Notes: generated by a model from the sequence alone, not told the origin. Positions 42,175-52,226 are shown, counted from the stretch's first letter. The stretch: 64,000 nt of DNA from an uncultured Gammaproteobacteria bacterium (GCA_900315395.1 OMZC01000063.1:1-64000), one strand, 5' to 3'. Translations and numbers: made by a program.

Positions 42175-42201
42175 TTCTATTTTATCTTATTTATCTAAAT
42201 A

Positions 42202-43191
42202 TTAGATAGTATTATCTAAATCTGCAGGAGGCCAGTTCTCAAGACGCATACCTAAAGATAAACCTCTTTCAGCAAGAACATCCTTGATTTCAGTCAATGA
42301 CTTCTTACCGAGGTTAGGAGTCTTAAGTAACTCTACTTCGGTCTTCTGAACTAAATCACCAATATACTTGATGCCTTCGGTCTTCAGACAGTTTGCAGAA
42401 CGAACTGTTAACTCAAGATCTTCAACAGGACAAATCAACTTAGGATCGATTAAAGGTCTGAATGAAGAATCCTCTGTAGGAGCTACAGAATTTCTGATAT
42501 CTACAAATGAGTTTAACTGATCTGCGAAGATAGTAGCAGCGATGCTTACAGCGTTCTTAGGATCGATTGTACCATTAGTCTCGATATCAAGAATTAACTG
42601 CTCTTTATCATCTGCAATAGGAGCTGTGTGTACTGCAACATTTAACACTGGGCAGTATGAAGGATCAATCTGTAAATGACCGATAAAACGCTCTTCTGAA
42701 CCTTCAACATATGGACGATTTACAGCTGGTACATAACCACGACCGCGAGTTACATGTAAGTGCATGTTTAACTCTTTGTTCTCGTCTGTTAAATGACAAA
42801 TAATTTGCTCTGGATTCTTAATCTCGATACCAGCTGGACACTGAATGTCTGCAGCTGTAACTGGACCAACACCTTTCTTCTTTAACTGAAGAACAGGCTC
42901 GTCTCTTAAAGAACCTTCAGCAGCAACAGCAACTTCTTTTAAATTTAAAAGTATAAGAAGAATATCTTCTTGAATGCCTTCTACTGCACTGTATTCATGC
43001 ACTACACCATCAATTTCAACTGCGGTGATGGCATATCCAGGAATAGAGGACAGCATAATACGACGGAGTGCTGTGCCTACGATTTGAGCATAATGTGGCT
43101 CAAATGGCTCAAGAATTACGCGGCTTACATTACGAGAAAGCTCGGTAACTTCTTTAATATTTGGCTTAATAGAATCAATGATCTGATCCAA
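42202..43191 (-). CDS. rpoA: RNA polymerase alpha subunit, second copy (beta-contact type)
   Basis: A 329-residue alpha homologue after rplQ, where E. coli has no gene. It keeps the E. coli beta-contact block: [14 protein letters not shown] (Arg43-Arg44, equal to E. coli R44/R45) and [19 protein letters not shown] (58-78), plus RGRGYVPA. It has lost the beta-prime-contact block: E. coli [15 protein letters not shown] is replaced by [17 protein letters not shown] (183-199). [13 protein letters not shown] also departs from the usual [13 protein letters not shown]. The C-terminal domain is intact, with the DNA-contact Arg in VRSANCLK. The start is TTG, set by a strong GAGGGTG five bases upstream. 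It is probably cotranscribed with rplQ and paired with the copy at 43683. Confidence 0.93.
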   Translation of the reverse strand: MDQIIDSIKPNIKEVTELSRNVSRVILEPFEPHYAQIVGTALRRIMLSSIPGYAITAVEIDGVVHEYSAVEGIQEDILLILLNLKEVAVAAEGSLRDEPVLQLKKKGVGPVTAADIQCPAGIEIKNPEQIICHLTDENKELNMHLHVTRGRGYVPAVNRPYVEGSEERFIGHLQIDPSYCPVLNVAVHTAPIADDKEQLILDIETNGTIDPKNAVSIAATIFADQLNSFVDIRNSVAPTEDSSFRPLIDPKLICPVEDLELTVRSANCLKTEGIKYIGDLVQKTEVELLKTPNLGKKSLTEIKDVLAERGLSLGMRLENWPPADLDNTI

Positions 43192-43237
43192 GGTTTCACC
43201 CTCGTTTTTTAGTACAGTTAGTTAGCTAGAAATCTGA

Positions 43238-43259
43238 ATGGGCGCAGCTAAGCGCCCAT
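43238..43259 (-). other. GC-rich hairpin between rplQ and the second rpoA
   Basis: ATGGGCGC (43238-43245) and GCGCCCAT (43252-43259) form a perfect 8-bp stem with a 6-nt loop, 4 bases after the rplQ stop. No U-tract follows, so read-through into the second rpoA is expected. It could be a remnant of the old operon end, or tune the level of the downstream gene. Confidence 0.7.
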
Positions 43260-43263
43260 AGGA

Positions 43264-43662
43264 TTATTCAGCTGCTTTAGAATCTTTTGACTCTTCTGCA
43301 ACTTCAGGACGGTCAGTTAACATGATGTAAGCTACAGGAGCTTTATCAGTTGAACGTAAACCTGCCTTTAAGATACGGGTGTAACCGCCGTTACGGTTAG
43401 CTGATAGCTTACCAATAACGTTGAATAACTTAGCAACAACTGCTTCGTCACGGAGACGAGCCTGAGCTAAACGACGGTTTGCAACGGTATCAACTTTAGC
43501 TAAAGTGATTAAAGGCTCAACGAAGCGACGTAATTCCTTAGCCTTTGGAACAGTAGTCTTAATTACTTCGAAGGTTAATAAAGCTTTAGCTAAATTACGG
43601 TACAATGCAGCACGGTGTGCAGCTGTACGACCTAAATGACGGCCACTTAAACGATGACGCAT
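43264..43662 (-). CDS. rplQ: 50S ribosomal protein L17
   Basis: Large-subunit protein near the exit tunnel. The 132-residue product begins [20 protein letters not shown], nearly the family consensus, and carries [21 protein letters not shown] short acidic Lys/Ser tail is extra. It normally ends the alpha operon after rpoA; here it lies between two rpoA genes (20 bp after one, 72 bp before the other). Confidence 0.97.
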   Translation of the reverse strand: MRHRLSGRHLGRTAAHRAALYRNLAKALLTFEVIKTTVPKAKELRRFVEPLITLAKVDTVANRRLAQARLRDEAVVAKLFNVIGKLSANRNGGYTRILKAGLRSTDKAPVAYIMLTDRPEVAEESKDSKAAE

Positions 43663-43682
43663 TTTAAATTCCTTCTAAACAG

Positions 43683-44675
43683 TTATTTGTTTGGTGCACG
43701 AAGTCCTGGAGGTGGCCAATTTGCCACACGCATACCTAGAGACAAGTTTCTCTGAGCAAGAACGTCTTTAATTTCATTTAATGACTTCTTACCAAGATTT
43801 GGTGTCTTAAGCAACTCTACTTCGGTCTTCTGTACCAAATCGCCGATGTAAATGATATTCTCCGCCTTTAAGCAATTTGCAGAACGAACGGTTAATTCCA
43901 AATCGTCTACTAACTGCATTAAAACTGGATCAGGCATTGGAGGAGCAGCTGGTGTCATAACACGCTCGCTGATCTCTTCCTTATCTACTATGTTGCAAAT
44001 GCTGTCACAGATCAGATTAGAACCGTTCATTAAAGCAACTTCAGGAGCAATTGTTCCGTTAGTTTCAATATCAATAACTAATCTATCTAAATCTGTACGC
44101 TGCTCAACACGTGCTGATTCTACTTCGTAGACATAGCGACGAACTGGGCAATAATTTGCATCAATTAAGATGGTCTCATCTGAATCAGCAGGAACATGCT
44201 TATCAGAAGTTGCCATCACATAACCCTGACCAGAGGTGATGCGAAGTTTCATCGACAACGAAGCCTTGGCACCTTTTAGAGTGCAAATACGGGCTTCAGG
44301 GTCAACAAAAGAAATATTTTCAGGACATACGATGTCAGAAGCATGAACTTCGCCTTCGCCACGTCTCTCAATTGTTAACCAAACAGGCTCTTTTAAAGGT
44401 TCTTGAGCTGAAATAGCAAGAGACTTTAAGTTCATTACTACATCAAATAAAGTTTCCTCAAGATCAGCTTTAGAGCTGTTAATGTCCTTTACGCCCGCCA
44501 TCTGAAAAGCATCTACTGCTGTTCCAGACAGGGTCTTTAGTAAAATTCCACTTAAAGCTACGCCTAATGTGTAACCGAAACCACGCTCAAGTGGCTCAAG
44601 CACTAAACGTGCATGATTTGGGCTGACTTCAGTATAGTCAACTGGCTTTGGCTTTAGTAGTTCAACAACAGACAC
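43683..44675 (-). CDS. rpoA: RNA polymerase alpha subunit, first copy (beta-prime-contact type)
   Basis: A 330-residue alpha homologue at the canonical place between rpsD and rplQ. It keeps [13 protein letters not shown] (27-38) and the beta-prime-contact block [15 protein letters not shown] (186-199), almost identical to E. coli. It has lost the beta-contact block: E. coli NALRRILLSSMPG reads [13 protein letters not shown] (Ser42-Gly43 replace the Arg pair), and VEIDGVLHEYS reads [19 protein letters not shown] is SGQGYVMA. The C-terminal domain is intact and about 57 of 65 residues match the other copy. The start is GTG with GGGGT seven bases upstream. On its own it should not assemble with beta; a heterodimer with the copy at 42202 is inferred. 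Confidence 0.94.
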   Translation of the reverse strand: MSVVELLKPKPVDYTEVSPNHARLVLEPLERGFGYTLGVALSGILLKTLSGTAVDAFQMAGVKDINSSKADLEETLFDVVMNLKSLAISAQEPLKEPVWLTIERRGEGEVHASDIVCPENISFVDPEARICTLKGAKASLSMKLRITSGQGYVMATSDKHVPADSDETILIDANYCPVRRYVYEVESARVEQRTDLDRLVIDIETNGTIAPEVALMNGSNLICDSICNIVDKEEISERVMTPAAPPMPDPVLMQLVDDLELTVRSANCLKAENIIYIGDLVQKTEVELLKTPNLGKKSLNEIKDVLAQRNLSLGMRVANWPPPGLRAPNK

Positions 44676-44722
44676 TAGAGATACCCCACATTATAAAAGC
44701 GGTGCTGGCAATGTTGCCGTTA

Positions 44723-45346
44723 TTACTTAGAATACAATTCGACGATGAGCTGTTCCTTAATATCGGAAGGTAGCTCAGCACGTTCAGGATTGCTCTTATA
44801 AGTACCCTTCATATGATCGTGATCAACATCGATCCATGTTGGCTTAGTAGCACGCTGTCCTGATAAGTCGATTGCGGCCTTAATACGTAACTGCTTCTTT
44901 GCCTTTTCGCGAACAGCAATAACGTCTGATGGCTGTACCTGGTAAGAAGGAATGTTTACGATATGATCGTTAACAGTAATTGCCTTGTGGCTTACCAACT
45001 GACGAGCTTCCATACGGGTTGAACCAAAACCCATACGATAAACTACGTTATCCAGACGTGCCTCAAGAAGCTGTAACAGGTTCTCACCGGTGTTACCGTT
45101 CATTCTTGATGCTTTCTTGTAGTAGTTACGGAACTGACGCTCTAATACGCCGTAAATACGACGAACCTTCTGCTTCTCACGTAACTGCATGCCGTAGTCT
45201 GAAAGGCGTGCTTTATTTGCGCCATGCTGACCTGGTGCAGTGTCTAACTTGCACTTGGTGTCAATTGAACGAACACCTGACTTTAAGAATAAGTCAACAC
45301 CCTCACGGCGGCTTAATTTCAGGGCTGGACCTGTATATTTTGCCAT
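44723..45346 (-). CDS. rpsD: 30S ribosomal protein S4
   Basis: Primary 16S rRNA-binding protein that starts 30S assembly and, in E. coli, represses the alpha operon. The 207-residue product has the S4 RNA-binding domain [33 protein letters not shown] segment (about 90-118) and the N-terminal [14 protein letters not shown]. It lies between rpsK and the first rpoA. Confidence 0.97.
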   Translation of the reverse strand: MAKYTGPALKLSRREGVDLFLKSGVRSIDTKCKLDTAPGQHGANKARLSDYGMQLREKQKVRRIYGVLERQFRNYYKKASRMNGNTGENLLQLLEARLDNVVYRMGFGSTRMEARQLVSHKAITVNDHIVNIPSYQVQPSDVIAVREKAKKQLRIKAAIDLSGQRATKPTWIDVDHDHMKGTYKSNPERAELPSDIKEQLIVELYSK

Positions 45347-45377
45347 TTATCTTTCTCCAGAAATTGAACTCGTTAGG

Positions 45378-45806
45378 TTATACGCGACGCTTTTTAGGTG
45401 GGCGACAACCGTTATGAGGGATTGGGGTAACATCGGTAATATTGGTGATCTTATAACCCTGATTATTTAATGCACGGATTGAAGACTCACGACCAGGACC
45501 TGGACCCTTAACCAAAACTTCAAGATTCTTAACACCGAATTCTTTTGCAGCCTCACCAGCACGCTCTGCAGCAACCTGAGCAGCGTATGGAGTTGACTTA
45601 CGAGAACCACGGAAACCTGAACCACCAGCGGTAGCCCATGATAGAACATTACCCTGACGGTCTGAGATTGACACGATGGTGTTATTGAAAGATGCATGGA
45701 TGTGTGCTACGCCATCAGCAACCTGCTTCTTAGAGCGCTTGCCTGAACGAGCACGTGTAGCAGTAGCGGTAGCTGCCTGCTGTTCTTTTTTGATTTCTTC
45801 AGCCAT
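45378..45806 (-). CDS. rpsK: 30S ribosomal protein S11
   Basis: Platform protein of the small subunit. The 142-residue product has a longer, Ala/Thr/Lys-rich N-terminus than E. coli S11 (129 residues), then [20 protein letters not shown] and the conserved C-terminal [18 protein letters not shown]. It lies 10 bp after rpsM. Confidence 0.97.
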   Translation of the reverse strand: MAEEIKKEQQAATATATRARSGKRSKKQVADGVAHIHASFNNTIVSISDRQGNVLSWATAGGSGFRGSRKSTPYAAQVAAERAGEAAKEFGVKNLEVLVKGPGPGRESSIRALNNQGYKITNITDVTPIPHNGCRPPKKRRV

Positions 45807-45816
45807 CTAAGCTCTC

Positions 45817-46173
45817 CTACTTCTTAATGCTCTTGCGAGGACCCTTGCGAGTACGTGCATTGGTCTTAGTACGCTGTCCACGTACTGGTAAACCTCTGCG
45901 GTGACGCAGTCCACGGTAAGTACCAAGGTCGATTAGGCGCTTGATGTTCATAGAAACTTCACGACGAAGATCACCTTCAACGGTGAACTTAGCCACTTCG
46001 GCACGGATTTTATCTACAACAGACTCATCTAAATCTTTAAGTCTTGCAGACTCTTCAACACCTGCGTTAGCAAGAATCTCGCTTGCGCGGGTTGGGCCGA
46101 TGCCATAGATTGACTGTAATGCAATCACAGCGATCTTTTGATCAGGCACATTGATGCCAGCTATACGGGCCAC
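45817..46173 (-). CDS. rpsM: 30S ribosomal protein S13
   Basis: Head protein of the small subunit that contacts the P-site tRNA and L5. I start at the GTG at 46173 (118 residues, [13 protein letters not shown]), the same length as E. coli S13, because AGGAG lies seven bases upstream; the frame extends to 46257 without a ribosome binding site. [12 protein letters not shown] and the basic tail [17 protein letters not shown] are typical. It is the first gene of the alpha operon. Confidence 0.96.
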   Translation of the reverse strand: MARIAGINVPDQKIAVIALQSIYGIGPTRASEILANAGVEESARLKDLDESVVDKIRAEVAKFTVEGDLRREVSMNIKRLIDLGTYRGLRHRRGLPVRGQRTKTNARTRKGPRKSIKK

Positions 46174-46270
46174 TATTGATCTCCTAAATATAGGTCGGTT
46201 AAAAACAATGGCTGTCGCAAAGCCCGTTAGGATACGCGACAACCGCTCATAGTGCACTTTGGCATGTCAG

Positions 46271-46300
46271 AAAAGCACCAAGATGTTACTCTTAGTGCTT
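46271..46300 (-). terminator. Hairpin before rpsM (spc terminator or alpha attenuator)
   Basis: On the minus strand AAGCACTAAG and CTTGGTGCTT form a 10-bp stem (one G-U) with an 8-nt loop, followed by TTTTCTGAC. It sits between rpmJ and rpsM, directly downstream of the alpha promoter, so it either ends spc transcripts or attenuates alpha transcripts. Confidence 0.65.
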
Positions 46301-46310
46301 AATCTGTATG

Positions 46311-46339
46311 ATTATACAGATTTTAATTTAAACATGCAA
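46311..46339 (-). promoter_or_regulatory. Promoter of the alpha operon
   Basis: On the minus strand TTGCAT (46339-46334), 17 bp, and a perfect TATAAT (46316-46311). The -10 lies in a 9-bp perfect inverted repeat (AATCTGTAT / ATACAGATT, 46301-46322) and the -35 in a second hairpin with a UUCG loop (ATGCAAG / CTTGCAT, 46334-46351). Confidence 0.6.
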
Positions 46340-46364
46340 GCGAACTTGCATATTTAAACAAGCA

Positions 46365-46478
46365 TTAGCCCTGACGCTGCTTATGCTTTGGATTCTCACA
46401 GATAATGCGAACTACACCGTGACGACGAACTACTTTGCAGTTGCGGCACATTTTTTTAACTGAAGCACCAACTTTCAT
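46365..46478 (-). CDS. rpmJ: 50S ribosomal protein L36
   Basis: A 37-residue ribosomal protein, read directly from the minus strand: [17 protein letters not shown] at the start and PKHKQRQG at the end. The zinc ligands Cys11, Cys14, Cys27 and His32 are all present (the zinc-binding form). It follows secY by 24 bp and ends the spc operon, as in E. coli. Confidence 0.96.
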   Translation of the reverse strand: MKVGASVKKMCRNCKVVRRHGVVRIICENPKHKQRQG

Positions 46479-46502
46479 TTTTATTCTCCAATTAACTAGA
46501 TA

Positions 46503-47849
46503 TTAACGACCGTAATTTCTTAAGTTTGCTTTACGCATGATATCACCGTACTGCTGATTCATCATGTGACTCTGTAACTGTGATACGAAGTCCATGCAAA
46601 CAACTACGATAATTAGTAATGAAGTACCACCGAAGTAGAACTGAACATTAAACCAGTTCATTAACATCTGTGGAACAAGGCATACTAAAACCATGTATAA
46701 AGAACCACTTAAGGTTAAGCGAGTCATTACCTTATCAATGAATCTTGCAGTTTGCTCACCAGGACGAATACCTGGAATGAAAGCACCACCCTTCTTCAAG
46801 TTATCTGCTATCTCACGAGGATTAAACACAAGTGCAGTATAGAAGAATGTGAAGAAAATGATTGCTGCAGCATACAATAATTCATATAGAGGCTGACCTG
46901 GCTGTAAAAAGACAGAAATGCTACCTAAAACATTAGATACAGCATTATCGCCTTGGCCGAACCAAGATACAACGGTACCAGGGAACAGAATGATTGACGA
47001 TGCAAAGATTGCTGGAATAACACCTGATAAGTTGATCTTTAATGGTAAATTAGAGCGTGGCTGAGAGTAGATTCGATTACCCATTTGGCGTTTAGCGTAT
47101 TCGATAACAATCTTACGCTGACCGCGCTCAACGAAAACCACGAAGAAGGTCACTAGGACCACTACTACACCAATAATCAGCAATGCGATTGTTGACAAGT
47201 CACCCTGACGAGACTGCTCGAAGGTTCTTGCTAAAGCTGATGGAAGACCAGCAACGATACCAGCGAAAATGATCAATGAAATACCATTTCCGATACCACG
47301 TTCTGTGATCTGTTCACCTAACCACATCAAAAGCATTGTACCGGTTACTAAGCTTACAGTAGTAACAAAGTAGAATCCAAAACCAGGATTATCTACTAGA
47401 CCAGGCATCATGTTAGGAATACCTGTTGCCATACCGAAAGCTTGAAGAGCTGCTAAAAATACAGTAGCAACACGTGTGTACTGAGTAATCTTACGACGAC
47501 CAGACTCACCTTCTTTCTTAAGCTCTGCTAAGTTTTTATTTAGCACAGCAAGTAACTGGATGATAATAGATGCAGAGATATATGGCATGATACCTAATGC
47601 TAAAACTGATGCACGCTCAAGAGCGCCACCAGAGAACATGTTGAACATGCCAATAATGGTTCCGCTTTGCGAATCGAAAACACGCTCAAGAACGTCAGCA
47701 TTCACACCTGGAACAGGAATAAATGAACCAAGTCTGAACATGATCAGAGCAATCACAACAAACAAAAGACGCTGACGAATTTCGCCAGTGCCCTTAGATT
47801 GCTGAGCAGCCATTTCACGACTTCTCTCAAATAGCGATTTTCTAGCCAT
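46503..47849 (-). CDS. secY: Preprotein translocase subunit SecY
   Basis: Pore of the SecYEG channel for export and membrane insertion. The product (448 residues from the ATG at 47849) has ten membrane helices, the plug-region [28 protein letters not shown] segment near residue 70-90, and cytoplasmic loops including [24 protein letters not shown] six bases upstream supports MARKSLFE as the start; the frame extends to 47861. Confidence 0.97.
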   Translation of the reverse strand: MARKSLFERSREMAAQQSKGTGEIRQRLLFVVIALIMFRLGSFIPVPGVNADVLERVFDSQSGTIIGMFNMFSGGALERASVLALGIMPYISASIIIQLLAVLNKNLAELKKEGESGRRKITQYTRVATVFLAALQAFGMATGIPNMMPGLVDNPGFGFYFVTTVSLVTGTMLLMWLGEQITERGIGNGISLIIFAGIVAGLPSALARTFEQSRQGDLSTIALLIIGVVVVLVTFFVVFVERGQRKIVIEYAKRQMGNRIYSQPRSNLPLKINLSGVIPAIFASSIILFPGTVVSWFGQGDNAVSNVLGSISVFLQPGQPLYELLYAAAIIFFTFFYTALVFNPREIADNLKKGGAFIPGIRPGEQTARFIDKVMTRLTLSGSLYMVLVCLVPQMLMNWFNVQFYFGGTSLLIIVVVCMDFVSQLQSHMMNQQYGDIMRKANLRNYGR

Positions 47850-47889
47850 GCAAAACCTCATTAAGGGGCCGTTTATGCCCCCTTTTTAA

Positions 47890-48492
47890 TTACTTAGCTG
47901 AAGCAGCCTTCTTTGCTGCTTTCTGCTCTGCAGTTTTCTTAGCAGGCTTCTGCTTGCCAGCTGCAGCTAGAGCCTCAAGACGTGACTTCTGCTTAGCAGC
48001 AGATTTAGCGTTTGACTTCTCTAAACGAGCAGCAGCATCAGTGATGTACTGAGCAACTTCTACGGTACCACCAACTGCTTCGATAGCAGCCTTAGCACCC
48101 TTAGTTACGCCTACTCCCTTTAAGGTGATCTTCTTAGTGAAGTTAGGAACGCGTGATAATACTACCTTAACGTACTTAACTTTCTTGTTGATTAAGCGAG
48201 CTGCTAATAGAGCTGCCATATCAACAACATCACCTTCAATACGATTTAAATCGTTTAAGGTAACCTGAGCAGTAACGTCAGCCTTTGGAGACCAGAAACC
48301 AAACTTTGGTAAACGGATCTTCATCGGCATCTGACCGCCTTCGAAACCTGGACGCTTGTGAGCACTCTTACGAGCACCAGCACCTTTAACACCACGACCA
48401 CAGGTCTTGCCTAAGCCAGAGCCAATACCACGACCAACGCGAACAGCTGCTTTACGTGAGCCTTCTGCAGGCTTTAAAGTATCTAAACGCAT
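47890..48492 (-). CDS. rplO: 50S ribosomal protein L15 with Ala/Lys-rich tail
   Basis: Late-assembly large-subunit protein. The first ~145 residues match L15: [40 protein letters not shown], and the C-terminal [20 protein letters not shown]. The 200-residue product has about 55 extra residues compared with E. coli L15 (144), made almost only of Ala, Lys, Ser and Gln. It lies 4 bp after rpmD. Confidence 0.95.
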   Translation of the reverse strand: MRLDTLKPAEGSRKAAVRVGRGIGSGLGKTCGRGVKGAGARKSAHKRPGFEGGQMPMKIRLPKFGFWSPKADVTAQVTLNDLNRIEGDVVDMAALLAARLINKKVKYVKVVLSRVPNFTKKITLKGVGVTKGAKAAIEAVGGTVEVAQYITDAAARLEKSNAKSAAKQKSRLEALAAAGKQKPAKKTAEQKAAKKAASAK

Positions 48493-48495
48493 GTT

Positions 48496-48681
48496 TTACT
48501 CCTCGACTTTTAGCAAGTAGCTAACCTTATTGATCATACCGCGAACTGAAGGAGTATCCTCTAACTCAACGGTGTGACGAATGCGGCGTAAGCCTAAACC
48601 CTTAACGGTAGCAATGTGCTTTGGCTGACGACCAATAGTGCTCTTAATTAGAGTAACTTTAACGGTTTTCTTATCTGCCAT
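48496..48681 (-). CDS. rpmD: 50S ribosomal protein L30
   Basis: A 61-residue large-subunit protein with the family pattern [20 protein letters not shown] and [20 protein letters not shown]. It lies between rpsE and rplO with gaps of 3 bp on each side. Confidence 0.96.
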   Translation of the reverse strand: MADKKTVKVTLIKSTIGRQPKHIATVKGLGLRRIRHTVELEDTPSVRGMINKVSYLLKVEE

Positions 48682-48684
48682 TTT

Positions 48685-49191
48685 TTACTCCATGATTTCC
48701 TTCACTGAAAGGCCACGCTTTGCAGCAATTGCCTCAGGAGTACGCATAGAAGCTAAAGCAGCAACAGTTGCTCTTACAACGTTGATTGGGTTGGTTGAAC
48801 CATAAGCCTTAGCTAAAACATTACGAACACCAGCAACTTCTAGAACAGCACGCATAGCACCACCAGCAATAATACCGGTACCTTCTGATGCAGGCTGCAT
48901 GTAAACCATAGAACCTGAATGCTCACCCTTAACTGAGTGGTACAGAGTACCATTGTTTAGGCTGATGTTGTTGTTTACGTTACGACGAGCCTGCTCAATT
49001 GCCTTCTGAATTGCAGCTGGAACTTCGCCTGCTTTACCGTAACCATAACCTACACGGCCGTTACCATCACCAACTACTGTTAAAGCGGTGAAAGAGAAAA
49101 TACGACCACCTTTTACTACTTTAGCTACACGATTTACAGCTACTAACTTCTCTTGTAGCTCGCCAGCCTGAGTTTCATCTTTGTGTTGCAT
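48685..49191 (-). CDS. rpsE: 30S ribosomal protein S5
   Basis: Small-subunit protein important for decoding accuracy. I start at [10 protein letters not shown] (49191, 168 residues; E. coli 167) because AGGAG lies seven bases upstream; the longer frame would overlap rplR. It has the double-stranded RNA-binding-like segment [20 protein letters not shown], and [18 protein letters not shown]. Confidence 0.96.
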   Translation of the reverse strand: MQHKDETQAGELQEKLVAVNRVAKVVKGGRIFSFTALTVVGDGNGRVGYGYGKAGEVPAAIQKAIEQARRNVNNNISLNNGTLYHSVKGEHSGSMVYMQPASEGTGIIAGGAMRAVLEVAGVRNVLAKAYGSTNPINVVRATVAALASMRTPEAIAAKRGLSVKEIME

Positions 49192-49201
49192 TTTCACACT
49201 C

Positions 49202-49555
49202 CTAGAACTTGAGGCCAGCTTCACGTGCTGCGTCAGCTAATGCTGCAACGCGGCCATGATACTGATAGCCTGATCTGTCAAAAGCTACGGTGTCAACCTT
49301 AGCTGCGATTGCACGCTCGGCAACAGCCTTACCAACAACTTTGGCAGCTTCTACGTTACCAGTGTACTTAAGACCCTTTACTAGGTCCTTATCTAAAGTG
49401 CTAGCTGAAGCTAAAACACGGTTATCATTGCTGATAATCTGAGCATAGATGTGACGTGGAGTACGGGTAACAACTAAACGAGTTACACCTAACTCATGCA
49501 TCTTTGCACGAGACTTAGTAGCGCGGCGAATGCGTGCTTCTTTCTTATCGAACAT
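49202..49555 (-). CDS. rplR: 50S ribosomal protein L18
   Basis: 5S rRNA-binding protein of the central protuberance. The 117-residue product has the same length as in E. coli and the conserved ends: [19 protein letters not shown] and [20 protein letters not shown]. Confidence 0.97.
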   Translation of the reverse strand: MFDKKEARIRRATKSRAKMHELGVTRLVVTRTPRHIYAQIISNDNRVLASASTLDKDLVKGLKYTGNVEAAKVVGKAVAERAIAAKVDTVAFDRSGYQYHGRVAALADAAREAGLKF

Positions 49556-49569
49556 GTTATGCCACCCTA

Positions 49570-50103
49570 TTATTTCTTCTTAGCTTCTTTAATGTGAATG
49601 ATTTCGTCTGCATAACGAACACCCTTGCCTTTATATGGCTCTGGAGCACGGAATGCGCGAACCTTTGCAGCAACCTGACCTAATAAAGCTTTATCATAGC
49701 TCTTTAGGATGATGTCAGTCTGAGATGGAGTCTCAGCGGTAACACCTTCAGGTAACTCGTAGTCGATTGGGTGAGAGTAACCTAAAACTAGGTTTAAGGT
49801 CTTACCCTTAACAGCTGCACGGTAACCAACACCAACAAGCTTTAAAGCCTTCTCGAAACCTTTATCTAAACCAACAACCATGTTGTGTAATAAAGCACGT
49901 GAAGTACCTGACTGCATGTTTGACTCAGTGGTATCTTCCTTCTGAACAACTAAAATCTGGTTGTTCTCGAACTTAGCACCAACTGTTGGATGTAAATTTA
50001 AGGTCATCTCGCCTTTCTTAGACTTGATGGTAACCTTCTGACCGTCGAGAGTAACTTCGACGCCCTGAGGAACTGCGATATGTTCCTTAGCAATACGTGA
50101 CAT
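49570..50103 (-). CDS. rplF: 50S ribosomal protein L6
   Basis: Large-subunit protein near the factor-binding site. The 177-residue product equals E. coli L6 in length and has two repeats and the C-terminal signature [20 protein letters not shown]. Confidence 0.97.
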   Translation of the reverse strand: MSRIAKEHIAVPQGVEVTLDGQKVTIKSKKGEMTLNLHPTVGAKFENNQILVVQKEDTTESNMQSGTSRALLHNMVVGLDKGFEKALKLVGVGYRAAVKGKTLNLVLGYSHPIDYELPEGVTAETPSQTDIILKSYDKALLGQVAAKVRAFRAPEPYKGKGVRYADEIIHIKEAKKK

Positions 50104-50116
50104 GTTGCCTCCCTAA

Positions 50117-50506
50117 TTATGCGACGTAGCAAATAACTTCGCCGCCCAAGCCGTCCTTACGGGCAGCACGATCGGTCATTAAGCCTTTAGAAGTTGAAAT
50201 AACAGCGATACCTAAACCATTCATGATACGTGGTAGTTCACTGCTTCTCTTGTAGATACGAAGACCAGGACGTGATACACGCTTGATCATTTCGATTACA
50301 GGAGCGCCTTCATAATATTTCAGGCCAATTTCTAAAACTTTCTTAACTTCACCATTCTCTGCAACAGAAGAAACATAACCTTCTTTTAATAGCAGATTAG
50401 CTAAAGCAACCTTTAACTTAGATGAAGGCATTGTAACTGAAACTTTGCCAGATGCCTGGCCGTTGCGAATGCGGGTTAATAAATCCGCAATAGGATCTTG
50501 CATCAT
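50117..50506 (-). CDS. rpsH: 30S ribosomal protein S8
   Basis: 16S rRNA-binding protein and, in E. coli, translational repressor of the spc operon. The 129-residue product starts [17 protein letters not shown] and ends [20 protein letters not shown]. Two adjacent ATGs could serve; AGGAGAG lies upstream. Confidence 0.97.
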   Translation of the reverse strand: MMQDPIADLLTRIRNGQASGKVSVTMPSSKLKVALANLLLKEGYVSSVAENGEVKKVLEIGLKYYEGAPVIEMIKRVSRPGLRIYKRSSELPRIMNGLGIAVISTSKGLMTDRAARKDGLGGEVICYVA

Positions 50507-50520
50507 TTGTATCTCTCCTC

Positions 50521-50826
50521 TTACCAGCTAGCCTTGTGTAGACCAGGGATTTCGCCACGCATCATGTGCTCACGTAGCTTAATACGGCATAAACCGAACT
50601 TACGTAAGTAACCATGTGGACGACCTGTCTCACTGCAGCGATTACGCTGACGTGAAGGGCTTGAATCACGTGGTAGTGCTGCTAAAGCCTGCACTGCTGC
50701 GAAACGCTCTTCATCTGAAGCAGATACGCTAGAAATAATCTTTTTGAGATCTGCGCGCTTTGCACGATACTGTTCTGCTAAACGCTTTCTTTTAAGATCT
50801 CTGTAAATCATTGAAGTCTTAGCCAT
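50521..50826 (-). CDS. rpsN: 30S ribosomal protein S14 (zinc-free form)
   Basis: Small-subunit head protein. The 101-residue product has the long form without the CXXC zinc motifs, and the conserved [20 protein letters not shown] and [11 protein letters not shown] end. Confidence 0.97.
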   Translation of the reverse strand: MAKTSMIYRDLKRKRLAEQYRAKRADLKKIISSVSASDEERFAAVQALAALPRDSSPSRQRNRCSETGRPHGYLRKFGLCRIKLREHMMRGEIPGLHKASW

Positions 50827-50841
50827 TAGTTCGTCCTCGAA

Positions 50842-51393
50842 TTACTTGTGGGCCTGAGTACGGAATGGGAAGTTGAAAGCCTCTAATAAAGCTTTGCCTT
50901 CTTCATCTGTCTTAGCTGTTGTGGTGATAGTGATATCTAAACCACGAACTGCATCAACTTTATCAAAGTCGATCTCAGGGAAAATGATCTGCTCACGTAC
51001 ACCCATTGAGTAATTTCCTCTGCCATCGAATGACTTAGCAGATAAACCACGGAAATCACGGATACGTGGAATTGCGATCACAATTAAACGCTCGAGGAAC
51101 TCCCACATACGCTCACCGCGTAGTGTAACTTTACAGCCGATTGGATAGCCCTCACGAATATGGAAGCCCGCTACGGATTTGCGAACTTTGGTGATTAGAG
51201 GCTTCTGACCTGCAATAGCGGTCATATCGCGTGCAGCATTCTCTAAAACTTTCTTATCTGCAACTGCTTCACCAACACCCATATTCAGGGTGATCTTCTC
51301 AATCCGAGGGACTTGCATGATTGTCTTGTAACCAAATTTTTCTGTTAAGGCTTTGATTACTTCCTGCTTGTATAGATCATGCAGTTTCGCCAT
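50842..51393 (-). CDS. rplE: 50S ribosomal protein L5
   Basis: 5S rRNA-binding protein that contacts P-site tRNA and S13. The 183-residue product has [20 protein letters not shown], the central [20 protein letters not shown] and the C-terminal [19 protein letters not shown]. Confidence 0.97.
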   Translation of the reverse strand: MAKLHDLYKQEVIKALTEKFGYKTIMQVPRIEKITLNMGVGEAVADKKVLENAARDMTAIAGQKPLITKVRKSVAGFHIREGYPIGCKVTLRGERMWEFLERLIVIAIPRIRDFRGLSAKSFDGRGNYSMGVREQIIFPEIDFDKVDAVRGLDITITTTAKTDEEGKALLEAFNFPFRTQAHK

Positions 51394-51416
51394 CGTTATT
51401 CTCCTTTAATTAACGC

Positions 51417-51746
51417 TTACTTGGCTGATGAAGAAATGATCTTGTCATTTGACTTGAAGAAACGAACCTTTTTACCGTCTTCGATTCTGAAGCCAACACG
51501 ATCAGCCTTCTTAGTATCTGGGTTGTAGATTGCAACATTAGAAACATCAATAGGTGCTTCGATGTCTACAATACCGCCCTGAACGCCAAGATTTGGGTTA
51601 GGTTTCTGGTGTTTTTTCTTGACATTAATGCCTTCAACTAACACCTTGTGCTCACTAGTTAAAACACGGGTAACTTTACCAGTCTTGCCCTTGTCTTTAC
51701 CTGTGATAACGATTACTTCATCGTTGGTGCGAATTTTCGCTGCCAT
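51417..51746 (-). CDS. rplX: 50S ribosomal protein L24
   Basis: Early 50S assembly protein. The 109-residue product has the KOW motif [20 protein letters not shown] and [20 protein letters not shown]. It follows rplN by 21 bp. Confidence 0.97.
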   Translation of the reverse strand: MAAKIRTNDEVIVITGKDKGKTGKVTRVLTSEHKVLVEGINVKKKHQKPNPNLGVQGGIVDIEAPIDVSNVAIYNPDTKKADRVGFRIEDGKKVRFFKSNDKIISSSAK

Positions 51747-51767
51747 TTTATTAATACTCCCTGTAAA

Positions 51768-52136
51768 TTAGAGTACTTCTGGAGCTAAAGATACAATCTT
51801 CATAAATTGCTCTGAACGTAGTTCACGAGTAACTGGTCCGAAGATACGAGTACCGATAGGCTCATGCTGAGCAGTTAATAAAACTGCTGCGTTAGTGTCA
51901 AAGCGAATTACTGAACCGTCTGGTCTGCGAACACCTTTCTTGGTGCGAACAACAACAGCGTCTAGTACGTCGCCCTTCTTAACCTTGCCGCGTGGAATTG
52001 CGTCTTTAACAGACACCTTAATAATGTCGCCAATGCCAGCGTAACGGCGGTGTGAACCACCTAAAACCTTAATACACTGAACTGCACGTGCGCCAGAATT
52101 ATCGGCAACGTCAAGCATGCTTTGCATCTGGATCAT
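51768..52136 (-). CDS. rplN: 50S ribosomal protein L14
   Basis: Large-subunit interface protein. The 122-residue product starts [19 protein letters not shown] and ends [12 protein letters not shown]. It is the first gene of the spc operon, behind a terminator/promoter region. Confidence 0.97.
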   Translation of the reverse strand: MIQMQSMLDVADNSGARAVQCIKVLGGSHRRYAGIGDIIKVSVKDAIPRGKVKKGDVLDAVVVRTKKGVRRPDGSVIRFDTNAAVLLTAQHEPIGTRIFGPVTRELRSEQFMKIVSLAPEVL

Positions 52137-52197
52137 TTCAAATGCTCCGGTTAAATATAAAAAAACAACTCTCTAAACTAATTTAGAAAGGCGCTAA

Positions 52198-52226
52198 AAT
52201 ATACCATAAAAAAAATGAGACCGCAA
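52198..52226 (-). promoter_or_regulatory. Candidate promoter of the spc operon
   Basis: On the minus strand TTGCGG (52226-52221), 17 bp, and TATATT (52203-52198). The -35 lies within the stem of the S10 terminator and the spacer is its U-tract, so the two elements overlap. Confidence 0.4.

Noticed and set aside
42202..44675. Second rpoA as an assembly duplication
   Set aside because: The two genes differ throughout, even in the well-conserved C-terminal domain at synonymous sites, and both are intact, so this is not a duplicated contig segment.
46174..46257. Longer rpsM start at 46257
   Set aside because: The extension has no ribosome binding site and is not like S13; the GTG at 46173 has AGGAG and gives the family length.
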